Notes under the pieces: model-generated | The model's input: the letters and a program-made list of their open reading frames with translations, nothing else | Databases searched by the model: none | Told to the model about the DNA's origin: nothing | Shown here: in pieces, positions 63,428-64,000 of the stretch | How positions within the stretch are numbered: the first letter of the stretch is position 1 | Layout of the letters: each line of letters starts with the position of its first letter | NCBI RefSeq assembly: GCF_900155985.1 | Contig: NZ_FTMA01000001.1 | Location: 1,302,001 to 1,366,000, forward strand | Direction: 5' to 3' | DNA from: Maribacter ulvicola | GTDB taxonomy: Bacteria > Bacteroidota > Bacteroidia > Flavobacteriales > Flavobacteriaceae | DNA: 64,000 nucleotides | Translations under genes and position numbers: made by a program

Positions 63428-64000
63428 ATGAAAGTAGCTGTTTACGGTCAAACCTATCAAGATAATGCCATTGAATACCTTATAGAACTGTTAGATGAGC
63501 TACAAACGGTGTCTGCTGAAGTTCATATAGAAAAAGATTTTTACGAATTATACCAATCCAAAGGTAATAGCCAGGCCTTTCCTGTTTTTACCATGGAAGA
63601 AGGGTTAAATGCTTCTTTTGATATGTTCGTTAGTTTTGGTGGTGATGGTACTATTTTAAGGGCAACAACCTTTGTGCGGGATTTAGGTATTCCTATTGTG
63701 GGTGTGAATACTGGAAGGTTAGGGTTTCTTTCAACCTTCAAAAAAGAAGATGTGCGTAAGGTGGTTCAGGAGTTTAAACAGGGTGCTTATACTGTAGTTG
63801 AACGTAGTTTGGTGCAGTTGAATACGGAAAAATTGAATGCCGAGTTTGGTGATTTAAATTTTGCGTTAAATGAAATTACCGTAAGTAGAAAAGAAACTAC
63901 TTCTATGATTACGGTAGAAACATATTTAAATAATGAATATCTAACTTCTTACTGGGCAGACGGACTAATAATTTCCACTCCAACAGGGTCTACTGGGTAT
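63428..64000 (+). CDS. nadK: NAD kinase (3' end cut off)
   Basis: 191 codons are present; the frame stays open to the window end, so about a third of the protein is missing. NAD kinase makes NADP from NAD and ATP (or polyphosphate). Diagnostic motifs are GGDGT (residues 71-75), GVNTGRLGFLS, the NE dyad in FALNEITVSRK and ADGLIISTPTGSTGY at the cut edge, where the family usually has STPTGSTAYS. The start follows the CBS stop by 1 base. Confidence 0.96.
   Translation, partial: MKVAVYGQTYQDNAIEYLIELLDELQTVSAEVHIEKDFYELYQSKGNSQAFPVFTMEEGLNASFDMFVSFGGDGTILRATTFVRDLGIPIVGVNTGRLGFLSTFKKEDVRKVVQEFKQGAYTVVERSLVQLNTEKLNAEFGDLNFALNEITVSRKETTSMITVETYLNNEYLTSYWADGLIISTPTGSTGY

Noticed and set aside
1..64000. 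Insertion sequences, CRISPR arrays, rRNA, integrases
   Set aside because: None found by reading both strands. No tandem spaced repeats, transposase motifs or rRNA-like stretches were seen.

Overview
The window looks like a chromosomal stretch from a marine-type member of the Flavobacteriaceae (Bacteroidota). It is AT-rich and densely coded. It carries gliding/type IX secretion genes (sprA, two PorP/SprF proteins, a secreted protein with a gliding-type C-terminal domain), a caa3-like cytochrome oxidase assembly cluster, TonB, and Bacteroidota-type promoters (TTG, about 20 bases, TAnnTTTG). The genus is not resolved. I see no insertion sequence, prophage, CRISPR array, rRNA or integration site.

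Layout. 1-6.7 kb: 3' two thirds of sprA, then gcvH, a VanZ-like gene and tonB. 7.0-12.2 kb: respiratory block (heme O synthase, two subunit III proteins, subunit IV, a cysteine-free Sco-like protein, Sco, DUF420, a tiny CxxC membrane protein). 12.3-21.9 kb: eight-gene MacAB/TolC-type efflux cluster with a visibly duplicated permease-permease-adaptor module around a single ATPase. 21.9-28.1 kb: tsaB, mscS, a DUF255 protein, dodecin, an Nfu protein with a doubled N-domain, and an orphan PorP/SprF. 28.2-34.0 kb: a VWA lipoprotein, a LytS/LytTR two-component pair, a gamma-carbonic-anhydrase-like protein, and fabD. 34.1-41.8 kb: type IX secretion cassette (1597-residue Calx-beta protein, SprF, OmpA/TPR protein). 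41.8-44.1 kb: an unusual Nramp-fold transporter, a SanA-like protein, tRNA-Leu and tRNA-Gly. 44.2-57.2 kb: mutS, an RNA methyltransferase, a folK/deoxynucleoside kinase fusion, sppA, a queuosine precursor transporter, an AsmA-like protein, DUF2797, GH3, and a small hydrolase. 57.3-64 kb: clpX, clpP, tig, a small holin-like membrane protein, an esterase, pdxJ, a CBS protein, and the start of nadK.

Most genes are ordinary housekeeping or family-typical genes. The parts most worth a second look are the duplicated efflux cluster with possible shared operator half-sites, the cysteine-less Sco partner and CxxC microprotein in the oxidase assembly operon, the Nramp-like protein lacking the canonical metal-site motifs, the HPPK-kinase fusion, the secreted Calx-beta/SprF/OmpA cassette, and several exact palindromes and hairpins. 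I cannot show from sequence alone that any of them is an undescribed system.
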